From CALITV01 sp964415795 (lineage in GTDB: Bacteria > UBP6 > UBA1177 > JAKLFG01), in contig CAYQBN010000005.1 in NCBI GenBank assembly GCA_964415795.1, forward strand, positions 98,557 through 162,556: a DNA stretch of 64,000 nucleotides, written 5' to 3'. Below, in pieces: positions 25,727-34,465 of the stretch. Every line of letters begins with the position of its first letter. The stretch's first letter is position 1. A program made the position numbers and the translations under genes. Under the pieces are notes generated by a model. That model was not told the origin of the DNA. It was given only the letters and a program-made list of their open reading frames with translations, and did no database searches.

Positions 25727-26287
25727 ATGATACAGTGGACGGTACTCACGGCGGAACGGCTTCTGAAAGAACATCTTGCGAACCAGAACCTCATCAAGCA
25801 TTGCTGGGCGGTCGAGGGGGCGATGCGTGCGATGGCGGCACGGCTCGGCGGGGACGCCGATAGCTGGGCGCTCGCGGGGCTGCTGCACGACCTCGACTAC
25901 GACAAGACCAAGGACGACTTTCCCCGGCACGGGACGGTGACCGGCGAGATCCTGCGAGGGCTTGGTTTCGACGATGAAGAGATCCTGCGCGCGATCCTCG
26001 AGCACTCGGGGAATGTGCCGCCGGAGAGCACCATGGGACGCGCGCTCTACTGCGTCGATCCAGCGACCGGTTTCATCGTCGCCTGCGCTCTCATGCATCC
26101 CTCGAAGAAAGTCGCCGAGGTGCCGGTGGAATTCATGATGAAACGCTTTGCCGAAAAGCGCTTCGCACAAGGAGCGAATCGTGACCAGATACGGAGCGCC
26201 GAGGATTGGTTCGGCATCGCGGTCCCCGATCTCCTTTGCCTCGTAAGAGACGGTATGGCCACCCGCAGCGCTGAGATAGGTTTATGA
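25727..26287 (+). CDS. HD-domain (HDIG-like) hydrolase
   Basis: A 186-residue soluble protein. HCWAVEGAMRAM supplies the first His, AGLLHDLDYDKT the HD pair, and a downstream EHSGNVPPES the later His of an HD metal site. The layout resembles small HDIG-family hydrolases that act on nucleotides or similar phosphates; the substrate is unknown. The start at 25727 was chosen because upstream codons cross a probable leader and a GGGGAA-type site precedes it. It overlaps the next gene by four bases. Confidence 0.75.
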   Translation: MIQWTVLTAERLLKEHLANQNLIKHCWAVEGAMRAMAARLGGDADSWALAGLLHDLDYDKTKDDFPRHGTVTGEILRGLGFDDEEILRAILEHSGNVPPESTMGRALYCVDPATGFIVACALMHPSKKVAEVPVEFMMKRFAEKRFAQGANRDQIRSAEDWFGIAVPDLLCLVRDGMATRSAEIGL

Positions 26288-27006
26288 GGAAACAGGCCAT
26301 GAAGGGAATTCTGGCTATTTTTCTTTTTCTTCCCCTCCTAATGACACCCCTGTTCCTCTTCGCTGACCCCCTTATCGTGCGAGGAGCTGATGGTTCATAT
26401 CTCTCCGTTCTTGCCGAGGAATGGAGCGCCGTGAAAAGCGGCGTGTACCTGAAAATAAGGAAAGGGGTCGACCTCGGCGTCCTCAAGGACCGGTTGAGCG
26501 AGAAATTCCCCGAACAGACCGTCGAGGTGCGCAATGAACAGATCTTTTTTGCCTCAATAGATGCGGACGCACTCCTCCATTTGATCGCCGGAGTGGATGT
26601 CGGAATCGCCCTTCCCCAGAAGCCGCTTGCCGTTCTTCGTGAAAAAAAGGACCTTCCTGACAACCTCGTGACCCCCGCCGAGCAACGGATGCAGAAGACC
26701 TTGGGAGAATTCATCGAGGCAGAGGTCGTTTCTCTCTCCTTTTCGGGGATAGACGGCTTGGTAAAGGCCGAAGTGACGGTCAAAACCCCGCCCGCAGCGG
26801 GAGAGTTCGCGAAGCTTAAGGGAACAATAAAAATAAAGGCTTTCTTCAAGATGAAAAAGAAGAAGGTTGATGCCGAGGACGAATCGAATCGGCGTAAGAG
26901 CGCCCTGCTCATCGTCCAACCGAAATCGGTCGTCTATCTGCGCCTTGAGAAGAAAGACACCGATGAAGCCTATCTCGTCTCCGAGGCGCGCATCAAGAAG
27001 TACTGA
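26284..27006 (+). CDS. Exported protein of unknown function
   Basis: A 240-residue protein with a signal peptide (MKGILAIFLFLPLLMTPLFLFADP in two overlapping start choices: ATG at 26284 overlaps the upstream stop; ATG at 26299 has AGGAAA close upstream). The mature part has mixed helix and strand, a Lys-rich stretch near residue 190 (KMKKKKVDAED) and no catalytic motif I recognise. It sits between the HD gene and rimO, three bases before rimO, so it is in the same transcript. Confidence 0.65.
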   Translation: MRKQAMKGILAIFLFLPLLMTPLFLFADPLIVRGADGSYLSVLAEEWSAVKSGVYLKIRKGVDLGVLKDRLSEKFPEQTVEVRNEQIFFASIDADALLHLIAGVDVGIALPQKPLAVLREKKDLPDNLVTPAEQRMQKTLGEFIEAEVVSLSFSGIDGLVKAEVTVKTPPAAGEFAKLKGTIKIKAFFKMKKKKVDAEDESNRRKSALLIVQPKSVVYLRLEKKDTDEAYLVSEARIKKY

Positions 27007-27009
27007 CCG

Positions 27010-28341
27010 GTGAAACACTGCACTGTCTACCTCGAATCGCTCGGCTGTCCGAAGAACCGCGTCGACAGTGAGGTGATGCTTGCGGCGCTCCTCGCTGACG
27101 GATGGTATGTGACTGACGATTCCACGAAGGCTGATCTCATCATCCTTAACTCGTGCGCCTTCATCGAAGAGGCACGCGAGGAGACCATAGCGCGTTTTTT
27201 TGCGCTCCATGCCCAGAAACGGAAGGGAGCGCGGGTCGTCCTTGCCGGCTGTCTGCCACAGCTACATCCTGACATGGGAAAACTCTTGCCGGAAGCCGAC
27301 TTCGTCATCGGCATCGATGACGTCCCGCGTATCGCGGCAATCGCTGAAGGGGCCGCCGCAAGGCCGATTAAGAGACCGAAGTTCATCGCAACGTCGCGGT
27401 ACGAGCGGGAGTTCTCACTCTCGCCGTTCACCGCGTATGTCAAGATCGCCGACGGGTGCGACAACCATTGTGCCTACTGTACCATTCCCGCCATCCGCGG
27501 CGCTTATCGCGAGCGGACACCTCACGATGTCGTCGAAGAAGCGCGCCGGTTCGTCGAGCGCGGCGTAAAAGAGATCGTTCTCATTGCGCAGGATACGAGT
27601 GCTTACGGCCGCAACCATAACACCTCGCTCGCGGCCTTGCTCCGGCGACTCGATCGGCTCGCCGGCGAGTTTCGCATTCGCGTGATGTACCTCTACCCAT
27701 CGCGAATAGACGACGAACTCCTCGACGCCTTTACCGCCTCGAAGGTGCTCCCCTACTTCGAGATACCGCTTCAGCATGTGAGCGACCGTATCCTTTCGAC
27801 GATGCGCCGCCGCTACCGTCGCCGCGATATCGAGCGGATGCTCGACCGCATCGCCGCCCGGTTCGGCGATCGCGCCGTTCTGCGCACCACCTTCATCGCG
27901 GGGTTCCCCGGCGAGACGCGCGCGGAGCACGCGGAACTGCGCCGGTTCATCGAAGAAGCACCGTTCGACTACATCGGACTCTTCGGCTACTCGCGGGAGG
28001 AGAGAACACCGGCAGCGGCGCTCTCTCCGCTCCGGCGTGACACCGTCGCACGGCGGCTCGATGCGTTGCGCGCAGCAGCACAGGAGACGATGGAGCGGCG
28101 CCTTTCCCGCTTTATCGGCACGACGACGATCGTGCTCTACGAAGAGTTCGACGCGGCAGCCTGCCTTCCCATCGGCCGCGGCATCCATCAGGCACCCGAG
28201 ATAGATGGCATCACGATACTCACCGATCTCGAGAACGAACGCCCCGGCGACCTGCTCACCGTTCGCCTCACCGGCCGTGACGGGATCGACTTCACTGCCG
28301 TAGTCAAGAGAACGACGAGAGGATCGCTTCCTTCTCATTGA
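27010..28341 (+). CDS. rimO: Ribosomal protein S12 methylthiotransferase (RimO)
   Basis: A 443-residue radical-SAM enzyme that methylthiolates an Asp of ribosomal protein S12. The N-terminal methylthiotransferase domain has Cys13 (SLGCPKNRVDSE), Cys49 (NSCAFIEEA) and Cys81 (AGCLPQ) for the auxiliary cluster. The radical-SAM cluster is CDNHCAYC (Cys150, 154, 157), and a C-terminal TRAM-like domain follows. SLGCPKN and IPLQHVSD favour RimO over MiaB. GTG start, three bases after the upstream stop; the ribosome site is weak, suggesting coupling. Confidence 0.92.
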   Translation: MKHCTVYLESLGCPKNRVDSEVMLAALLADGWYVTDDSTKADLIILNSCAFIEEAREETIARFFALHAQKRKGARVVLAGCLPQLHPDMGKLLPEADFVIGIDDVPRIAAIAEGAAARPIKRPKFIATSRYEREFSLSPFTAYVKIADGCDNHCAYCTIPAIRGAYRERTPHDVVEEARRFVERGVKEIVLIAQDTSAYGRNHNTSLAALLRRLDRLAGEFRIRVMYLYPSRIDDELLDAFTASKVLPYFEIPLQHVSDRILSTMRRRYRRRDIERMLDRIAARFGDRAVLRTTFIAGFPGETRAEHAELRRFIEEAPFDYIGLFGYSREERTPAAALSPLRRDTVARRLDALRAAAQETMERRLSRFIGTTTIVLYEEFDAAACLPIGRGIHQAPEIDGITILTDLENERPGDLLTVRLTGRDGIDFTAVVKRTTRGSLPSH

Positions 28342-28366
28342 CTTGTCTTCCGCTTTACGGTAGGGT
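28338..28366 (+). promoter_or_regulatory. Promoter of the GH13 gene
   Basis: TTGACT (28338-28343), 17 bases, TAGGGT (28361-28366), about 30 bases before the start at 28397. It overlaps the end of rimO. Confidence 0.4.
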
Positions 28367-28396
28367 GCATCCCATGGTGTTGCAATGGGGATCACG

Positions 28397-31300
28397 ATGA
28401 CCGAGAGACCGCAGAACGCTTTTCTCGTTTTTCTTGCGCGGTACGAGGACTCTCCCAGGGCACGCCCCGGTGGCACCGTGCGCCATTTCCACGTCTCGCG
28501 TCGGTGCCGCGACCACTACCAGTTCGAGGAACGGATATTCACCCTGTCGGGCAATGTGATATTCCCCGACTATGCGGCGGTGCGGCGTTTCGCCCATCAG
28601 ATGAACGAGAAGCGCGACGCGAAGAACCACCCCGAGCGGGCGGTGAAGGCGAGCCATCTCAACGCGATGGCGCTCATCGACGAGGTGCTCCACCATGTCG
28701 TGCGGCTCTACCGGAAACAGGTGGTGCCGACGCTCCTCACCGAGGCGCTCGGCTTTCTCCGCGAGCGATTCGGAGAGGAGAGCGAAAAGGTGATCCGCCG
28801 TTTTGCCGAGGAGTTCCCACCGCTCCCGGTCTATCGCGGTGAGATGAGTCTCGAAGAGTACCTTGCGGGGCGCTGCGGCGACGATCCGGCGCCGGAGGTC
28901 GAACTCGAAGAACTGCTCATGCTCTTCATCGCCAACCAGAATCCCGCCTTCCGTCCCTTCGAAGAGCTCTTCAGCGATGAACCGCTCCGAAAGACAACCC
29001 GCTACGCCGAGGTGACGGCAGCGCTCGGCGAGTTTTTCGCCCAGAAGCCGGCCTTCGGCCCCGACGGCCAGAAACTCATGGATCTCCTCATGGCACCAGC
29101 ACGGGCATATCCCGGGTCGCTCGCCGATCAGTTGCGCTTCATCCGCGAGCGATGGGGGCTGCGGTTTCTCGGCGAATACTTTATGAGGGTGCTCACCGGC
29201 GGCGATCTCATCCGCGAAGAAGAGAAGGCGCTCTTCCCGGTCGTCAGCCGCGGTGAAGTCATCACCGCAGAGAGCCTCCGACGCGGCACCCGTCGGTCGG
29301 AGCGGCACGATCCCGAGTATGAAGCCTACTCGCCCGACCGCGAATGGATGCCGAACCTCGTGATGCTCGCCAAGAACACCTTCGTGTGGCTCGACCAACT
29401 TTCGAAACAGTATGGCCGCTCTATCCGGCGACTCGACGAGATACCGGACGACGAACTCGCGAAACTCGCCCGCTGGGGCTTCACCGGCCTGTGGCTCATC
29501 GGCATCTGGGAGCGTTCGAAGGCGAGCCAGAAGATAAAGCAGATGATGGGGAATCCCGAGGCGGCCGCGTCGGCCTACGCGCTCTACGACTACGTCATCG
29601 CCGAAGAACTCGGTGGCGAGGCGGCGCTCGCGAGTCTCCGGGATCGGGCGTGGAAACATGGTATCCGGCTCGCCGCCGACATGGTCCCCAATCACATGGC
29701 GATAGATTCGCGCTGGGTGCACCATCACCCCGACTGGTTCATTCAGACGGGCGAACCGCCGTTCCCTTCCTACACCTACAACGGTCCGAATCTCTCGAAC
29801 GAACCGCACCTCGGCATCTACATCGAGGATCACTACTACGACCGGAGTGACGCCGCGGTCACCTTCAAACGGGTCGACTTCCGCTACAACGATGTCCGCT
29901 ACCTCTACCACGGCAATGACGGGACGAGTTACCCGTGGAACGATACCGCCCAGCTCGACTACACGAAACCGGAGGTGCGCGAGGCGGTCATCCAAACGAT
30001 ACTCCATGTGGCGCGACAGTTCCCGGTGATACGGTTCGACGCCGCGATGACGCTCGCCAAGCGACACTATCAGCGGCTCTGGTTCCCCGAACCGGGGACC
30101 GGCGGCGACATCCCGTCGCGGGCCGAGCATGGCCTTACCGCCGCCGAGTTCGATCGCCGGATGCCCCAAGAGTTCTGGCGCGAGGTCGTCGATCGCGTGC
30201 AGGCCGAAGCGCCCGACACTCTGCTCCTCGCCGAGGCCTTCTGGCTCATGGAGGGCTACTTTGTCCGAACGCTTGGTATGCACCGGGTCTACAACAGCGC
30301 CTTCATGAACTTTCTCAAAGACGAACAGAACGACCAACTGCGCCTCTCGATCCGCAATGTGCTCGAGTTCGATCCCGAGATCCTGCAGCGTTTCGTCAAC
30401 TTCCTCTCAAACCCTGACGAGAAGACCGCTGTAGAGCAGTTCGGCAAAGAAGACAAATACTTCGGGGTCTGCACCCTCATGGCGACGATGCCGGGACTCC
30501 CGATGTTCGCTCACGGACAGATCGAAGGCTTCACCGAAAAGTATGGTATGGAGTACCGCCGTGCCTACTGGAACGAGACGGTGGACCATCATCTTGTCGA
30601 GCGCCACGAACGGGAGATCTTCCCGCTGTTACGAAAACGGCGGCTCTTTGCCGGCGTCGAGCACTTCACCCTTTACGACTTCTTCCTTCCCAACGGCACC
30701 GTCGACGAAAATGTATATGCCTACTCGAACGGTGCCGGGGCCGACCGTGTGCTCGTCTTCTTCAACAACAAGTTCCGTGAAACGGCCGGCTGGGTGCGGA
30801 CCTCCGTCGGTTTCCTCGATAAAAAAAGCGGCACCATCCGCCAGAAGATGTTCGTCGAGGGTATCGGCATCACTCCGGCCGCCGGCCGCTACCTCGTCAT
30901 GCGCGACCATGCGACCGGCCTCGAATACATCCGGAGCACCACGGATCTTGCGGAGAAAGGGCTTTTCGTAACGCTCGGCGCATACAAGTACCATGTGTTC
31001 GTTGATCTGCACGAGGTCGTCCACACGGCGGAAGAACCGTGGGGAACGCTCTGTGAACAACTCGGCGGCGCTGGTGTCCCCGACATCCGCCGCGCGCTCG
31101 CCTTCGTTGCCCTGCGACCGCTCCATGAGGCGTTCCGGCGCATGGCTAACCCGCAGACCTTCCGAGAGCTCATTGCTGCGCGCACTGGACGCCCGCGGGG
31201 TGTGAAGGACCCACACATACGCGATCTCGTTTTTCGGCTGACGGTCCACTATCGTTCATTCCTCGAAGAGCTGCGCCTCTGTCAAGGAGGTGCGCAAGAT

Positions 31301-32053
31301 GCCGATATCCTCGCCGGTCTCTTTGCGCATGACCTCGCGGCGTTCATCGCGCTCCCGACCGTTGACCTCTCGAAACTCCATCAGCCGGCGCAGAAGTGGC
31401 TTTCGGTACTCATCAGCGATGATGTGCACACCCTCCTTATGATGTTCGGCTGGACGCTCACGGCGCGCCTGTCACAGATAGCGCTCGAACGCAACGACGG
31501 GCCGACATCGAACACCATTCTTCGGAAGTGTCTCCTTGACGACATCTTCCAAGAGCTGTTTCGGGCGCTTGGCCGGAGCGAGTGGCACGCCGAGGTGGAA
31601 CAGCGCTACATCCGCGCCTTTGTCTACTATCAGAACTGGTGGCGGCAGTATCCCGAGAAACAGGTATGCCATGACCTCATGCGTGAGGTCTTCAGCGACC
31701 CCAACATGGAAAGCGTTCTGCAGGTGAACGAATACCGCGGCGTGCGCTACTTCAACAAAGAAGCGGCCGAACTCTTCATACAGGGGCTCTTCATCGTCGC
31801 CGTGCTCGATCTCCTCCGGAGCGATCTTTCTCCGGCGCGAAAGAAAAAGGAACTTATCCTGCGCACCGAACTCGCGCAACGCCTCTTCGACGCGCTGTGT
31901 CTGTCTGAGTATCGGGTCGACCGTCTGCTGGATCTATTGAAAAAGGCTCCCGTTCCTGCTCCCCAAGGCGTGCCAAAGACAAAAAAAGCGCCATCCGCCA
32001 AACGCGCCGCCCGAGCCAAAACCCCCGCCAAGACAAAGAAGCGAAAGGTGTAA
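28397..32053 (+). CDS. Very large GH13 (alpha-amylase family) protein
   Basis: A 1,218-residue protein. A GH13 barrel starts near residue 318 (LVMLAKNTFVWLDQL). AADMVPNHM is region I, VIRFDAAM supplies the nucleophile Asp548, LLLAEAFW the acid/base Glu613, and FLSNPDE the third carboxylate Asp674, so the catalytic set is intact. About 300 residues precede the barrel and about 450 follow (mostly helical, unknown), ending in a Lys/Ala/Pro-rich basic tail. No signal peptide is seen, so it is probably cytoplasmic and may act on glycogen or a related glucan, by hydrolysis or transfer. ATG 28397 has GGGGA upstream; 28385 is an alternative start. Typical alpha-amylases are 450-700 residues. Confidence 0.8.
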   Translation: MTERPQNAFLVFLARYEDSPRARPGGTVRHFHVSRRCRDHYQFEERIFTLSGNVIFPDYAAVRRFAHQMNEKRDAKNHPERAVKASHLNAMALIDEVLHHVVRLYRKQVVPTLLTEALGFLRERFGEESEKVIRRFAEEFPPLPVYRGEMSLEEYLAGRCGDDPAPEVELEELLMLFIANQNPAFRPFEELFSDEPLRKTTRYAEVTAALGEFFAQKPAFGPDGQKLMDLLMAPARAYPGSLADQLRFIRERWGLRFLGEYFMRVLTGGDLIREEEKALFPVVSRGEVITAESLRRGTRRSERHDPEYEAYSPDREWMPNLVMLAKNTFVWLDQLSKQYGRSIRRLDEIPDDELAKLARWGFTGLWLIGIWERSKASQKIKQMMGNPEAAASAYALYDYVIAEELGGEAALASLRDRAWKHGIRLAADMVPNHMAIDSRWVHHHPDWFIQTGEPPFPSYTYNGPNLSNEPHLGIYIEDHYYDRSDAAVTFKRVDFRYNDVRYLYHGNDGTSYPWNDTAQLDYTKPEVREAVIQTILHVARQFPVIRFDAAMTLAKRHYQRLWFPEPGTGGDIPSRAEHGLTAAEFDRRMPQEFWREVVDRVQAEAPDTLLLAEAFWLMEGYFVRTLGMHRVYNSAFMNFLKDEQNDQLRLSIRNVLEFDPEILQRFVNFLSNPDEKTAVEQFGKEDKYFGVCTLMATMPGLPMFAHGQIEGFTEKYGMEYRRAYWNETVDHHLVERHEREIFPLLRKRRLFAGVEHFTLYDFFLPNGTVDENVYAYSNGAGADRVLVFFNNKFRETAGWVRTSVGFLDKKSGTIRQKMFVEGIGITPAAGRYLVMRDHATGLEYIRSTTDLAEKGLFVTLGAYKYHVFVDLHEVVHTAEEPWGTLCEQLGGAGVPDIRRALAFVALRPLHEAFRRMANPQTFRELIAARTGRPRGVKDPHIRDLVFRLTVHYRSFLEELRLCQGGAQDADILAGLFAHDLAAFIALPTVDLSKLHQPAQKWLSVLISDDVHTLLMMFGWTLTARLSQIALERNDGPTSNTILRKCLLDDIFQELFRALGRSEWHAEVEQRYIRAFVYYQNWWRQYPEKQVCHDLMREVFSDPNMESVLQVNEYRGVRYFNKEAAELFIQGLFIVAVLDLLRSDLSPARKKKELILRTELAQRLFDALCLSEYRVDRLLDLLKKAPVPAPQGVPKTKKAPSAKRAARAKTPAKTKKRKV

Positions 32054-32070
32054 AATAATTTTACACTTCT
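32048..32070 (+). terminator. Hairpin overlapping the GH13 stop codon
   Basis: Perfect eight-base stem GTGTAAAA (32048-32055) / TTTTACAC (32059-32066), three-base loop, then TTCTTGCTCTGTTT. The stem includes the stop codon. It is AT-rich, so its strength is uncertain. Confidence 0.45.
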
Positions 32071-32109
32071 TGCTCTGTTTGTAAGATTGTTTTTAGCGCC
32101 TCTTTTGTT

Positions 32110-32137
32110 TTAACAAGTTTTTTCAATAAGTTATATT
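32110..32137 (+). promoter_or_regulatory. Promoter of the glycosyltransferase operon
   Basis: TTAACA (32110-32115), 16 bases, TATATT (32132-32137) in an AT-rich 143-base gap before 32197. Confidence 0.4.
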
Positions 32138-32196
32138 TGGCACTGTCTTTGCTTGGGATGGGGTCTTTTTAGTGGATAAAAAGAGGACGACCATCC

Positions 32197-33420
32197 ATGG
32201 CCACGAAACGGCCGATACGCGTTGCGCTCTTCAGTGAGGTGCTCAAGGAGCATCTCGATGGCGTCACCAATACGCTCTACCAGATCATCGAACGCATCCC
32301 ACGTGAGCGTTTCGAGTACCTCTTCATCACCAGTTACCCGCCGAGCGAGACGGTGCATCTTCCGTTCCCGATCATCACCGTACCCAAGGTCGCGTTCCCG
32401 ACCAACCCCGATTATCCCATCTCGCTTCCCTACTTCAATGGAAAACTGCGCGAAGCACTCGACGATTTCCAGCCCGATATCATTCACCTTACTACGCCGT
32501 TCACGCTCGGTAACTATGCTCTCTCGTATGGACAAGAACAGGGTATCCCGGTGGTGGCGACCTACCATACTCACTTCATCAGCTATATCGAATACTACTT
32601 CCGCTACTTCCCGCTCTTTTCACGGCTCATCGACTTTGGTGGGCGCCGCTACATGAACTGGTTCTATAATCGGTGCGATCTCATCTATGTGCCGACCGAG
32701 AGCATCATGGACGAACTGCTCGACTGCGGCATTGATCGCCGTCGCATGGTGATCTGGGGGCGCGGCATAGATACCGAACTCTTCCGTCCCGAGCGGCGCG
32801 ATGAGGAGTTCATGGACCGCCTCTGCGGGAAAGGGACCAAACGGGTGCTCTTCGTAAGCCGTCTCGTATGGGAAAAGGAACTGCGCACGCTCGCCAAGGT
32901 GTACGACCTCTTCACCGAGACCCATCCGCAGGTTCGTTTCGTGGTGACCGGCGACGGCCCGCGACGGCGCGAACTCGAGCGCCTTATGCCGAACGCCGTC
33001 TTCACCGGAAAGATGGTGAAGCAGGACCTCGCAAAGATCTATGCGTCGAGCGATGTGTTTATCTTTCCTTCGATAACCGAGACCTTCGGCAACGTGGTCC
33101 TCGAGGCGATGGCCTCCGGCCTGCCGCCGGTCGTGGCGGCGCAGGGTGGCCCGAAGGGCATCGTGCAGGACGGTGTCACCGGGTTCCATGCCCTCCCGAA
33201 GGACCCGGCCGATTTTCACCGAAAGATCGCCTTGCTCATAGACGATCCCGCGCGTGCCGCGACGATGGGCGCCGCGGCGGCTGACTACGCGCAACGACAA
33301 CAGTGGGACACGCTGTGTGCCGAGATGTTTGCCTCCTACGAACGCATCGTCGAGCGTTTCGCCCCGATCGCGCTCGCTCAGGAACGGGAAACGGAGAAAA
33401 CGCATGGTATCGCTCTATAA
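32197..33420 (+). CDS. GT4-family glycosyltransferase
   Basis: A 407-residue GT-B fold enzyme. The N-terminal half begins VALFSEVLKEHLDGVTNTL and has PDIIHLTTPF and TYHTHFISYIEYY, as in SQD2/MgtA/PimB-like lipid glycosyltransferases. The C-terminal half has RVLFVSRLVWEKEL and the nucleotide-sugar motif PSITETFGNVVLEAMASGLP (E-x7-E). It probably transfers a sugar to a lipid acceptor at the membrane; donor and acceptor are not known. It overlaps the next gene by 17 bases. Confidence 0.85.
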   Translation: MATKRPIRVALFSEVLKEHLDGVTNTLYQIIERIPRERFEYLFITSYPPSETVHLPFPIITVPKVAFPTNPDYPISLPYFNGKLREALDDFQPDIIHLTTPFTLGNYALSYGQEQGIPVVATYHTHFISYIEYYFRYFPLFSRLIDFGGRRYMNWFYNRCDLIYVPTESIMDELLDCGIDRRRMVIWGRGIDTELFRPERRDEEFMDRLCGKGTKRVLFVSRLVWEKELRTLAKVYDLFTETHPQVRFVVTGDGPRRRELERLMPNAVFTGKMVKQDLAKIYASSDVFIFPSITETFGNVVLEAMASGLPPVVAAQGGPKGIVQDGVTGFHALPKDPADFHRKIALLIDDPARAATMGAAAADYAQRQQWDTLCAEMFASYERIVERFAPIALAQERETEKTHGIAL

Positions 33421-34465
33421 ACCGGCGGTCCGCACCATCATCATGCGCTTCTTCAAGATAGCGCTCCTCGTCGCCGCCTTCTTCCTGCTCTACCTCTTCA
33501 TCGACTCTTCCGATCTCGACCGCATCACCACGCAACTTGCGCAGATAGGGTGGCGGTTCGCAATAATCCTTATCCCGGTCTTTCTCGGTCAACTCCTCGC
33601 GACGGCGGCATGGCGCCGCTGTTTCCTCGAACGACCGTCGTTCGGGCTCTTCAAACTCTTCACCGTTCGTCTTATGGGAGAGAGTCTCACCCAGATAAAT
33701 CCGACGAACTTCCTTGCGGGCGAGACGATGAAGGCGATGCTTCTCAACCGTGACGGCATCGGGTATCGCCAGAGCATCGTGGCGCTTACGACGGCGCGCA
33801 TCATCATGTTTCTTTCGAGCACCACCGTGATCCTCTTCGGCCTTTCGATCGGCTTTGTTCAATCGGGGACCTTTCTTGCCTATCTCGCCCCGCTGATCGC
33901 CCTTACGCTTGCCGGGGCAGTCGCTCTTTTTCTGTTCCTTCTTCAAAAGGGAATGCCGGTATTTTCCCTGCCGTTCCTGTTCCTTCGACGCACCGGTCGG
34001 GGACGACGGTTCATCGGGCTCGAACGGAAACTGCGCAAGATAGACGACGACCTCGCCCTCTTTTATCGGGAACGGCGCGCCGACTTCACCCGCGCCTACT
34101 TCCTCTCGCTCCTTCACTGGTTCGGCGGCGCGACCGAGCTCTACCTCGTCCTCTCGTTCCTCGGCGTCGAGGTCGGATTCCTTTCGTGCCTCGCGATGGA
34201 GGTGGGCGTCATCTGTTTCCGTGCGATGGGCGCCTTCGTTCCGGGGCAGATCGGTGTGGAAGAATACGCGAACCGGCTCATGCTCTCGCTCATCGGAGCG
34301 CCGGGAGCAGACCTTTGGATCAGCGTTTCGATCGTTCGCCGCGCACGACAGCTTTTCTGGATCGGGATGGGAACGCTCTTCTTCTCGCTCGTCATGTTGC
34401 GCCGACGCGTAAAGAAGGCGCCGCTCTCTCCCGAAGATTATGAAAGTCCTCTTCATTACGCATAA
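33404..34465 (+). CDS. Flippase-like integral membrane protein (LPG_synthase_TM/UPF0104)
   Basis: A 353-residue protein with about seven or eight hydrophobic helices (for example FKIALLVAAFFLLYLFI, LIPVFLGQLLATAA, LAPLIALTLAGAVALFLFLL). The family motif region VRLMGESLTQINPTNFLAGE and the later GAFVPGQIGVEEYANRLM match the LPG_synthase_TM/UPF0104 group. Members are often linked with lipid glycosylation and may move lipids or lipid-linked sugars. No C-terminal lysyltransferase domain is present. The start at 33404 has GGAG seven bases upstream. It lies between two overlapping glycosyltransferase genes. Confidence 0.8.
   Translation: MVSLYKPAVRTIIMRFFKIALLVAAFFLLYLFIDSSDLDRITTQLAQIGWRFAIILIPVFLGQLLATAAWRRCFLERPSFGLFKLFTVRLMGESLTQINPTNFLAGETMKAMLLNRDGIGYRQSIVALTTARIIMFLSSTTVILFGLSIGFVQSGTFLAYLAPLIALTLAGAVALFLFLLQKGMPVFSLPFLFLRRTGRGRRFIGLERKLRKIDDDLALFYRERRADFTRAYFLSLLHWFGGATELYLVLSFLGVEVGFLSCLAMEVGVICFRAMGAFVPGQIGVEEYANRLMLSLIGAPGADLWISVSIVRRARQLFWIGMGTLFFSLVMLRRRVKKAPLSPEDYESPLHYA

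Noticed and set aside
28355..30337. Minus-strand open frame of 660 codons opposite the GH13 gene
   Set aside because: The GH13 catalytic residues are on the plus strand; the antisense frame is low-complexity and basic/acidic.
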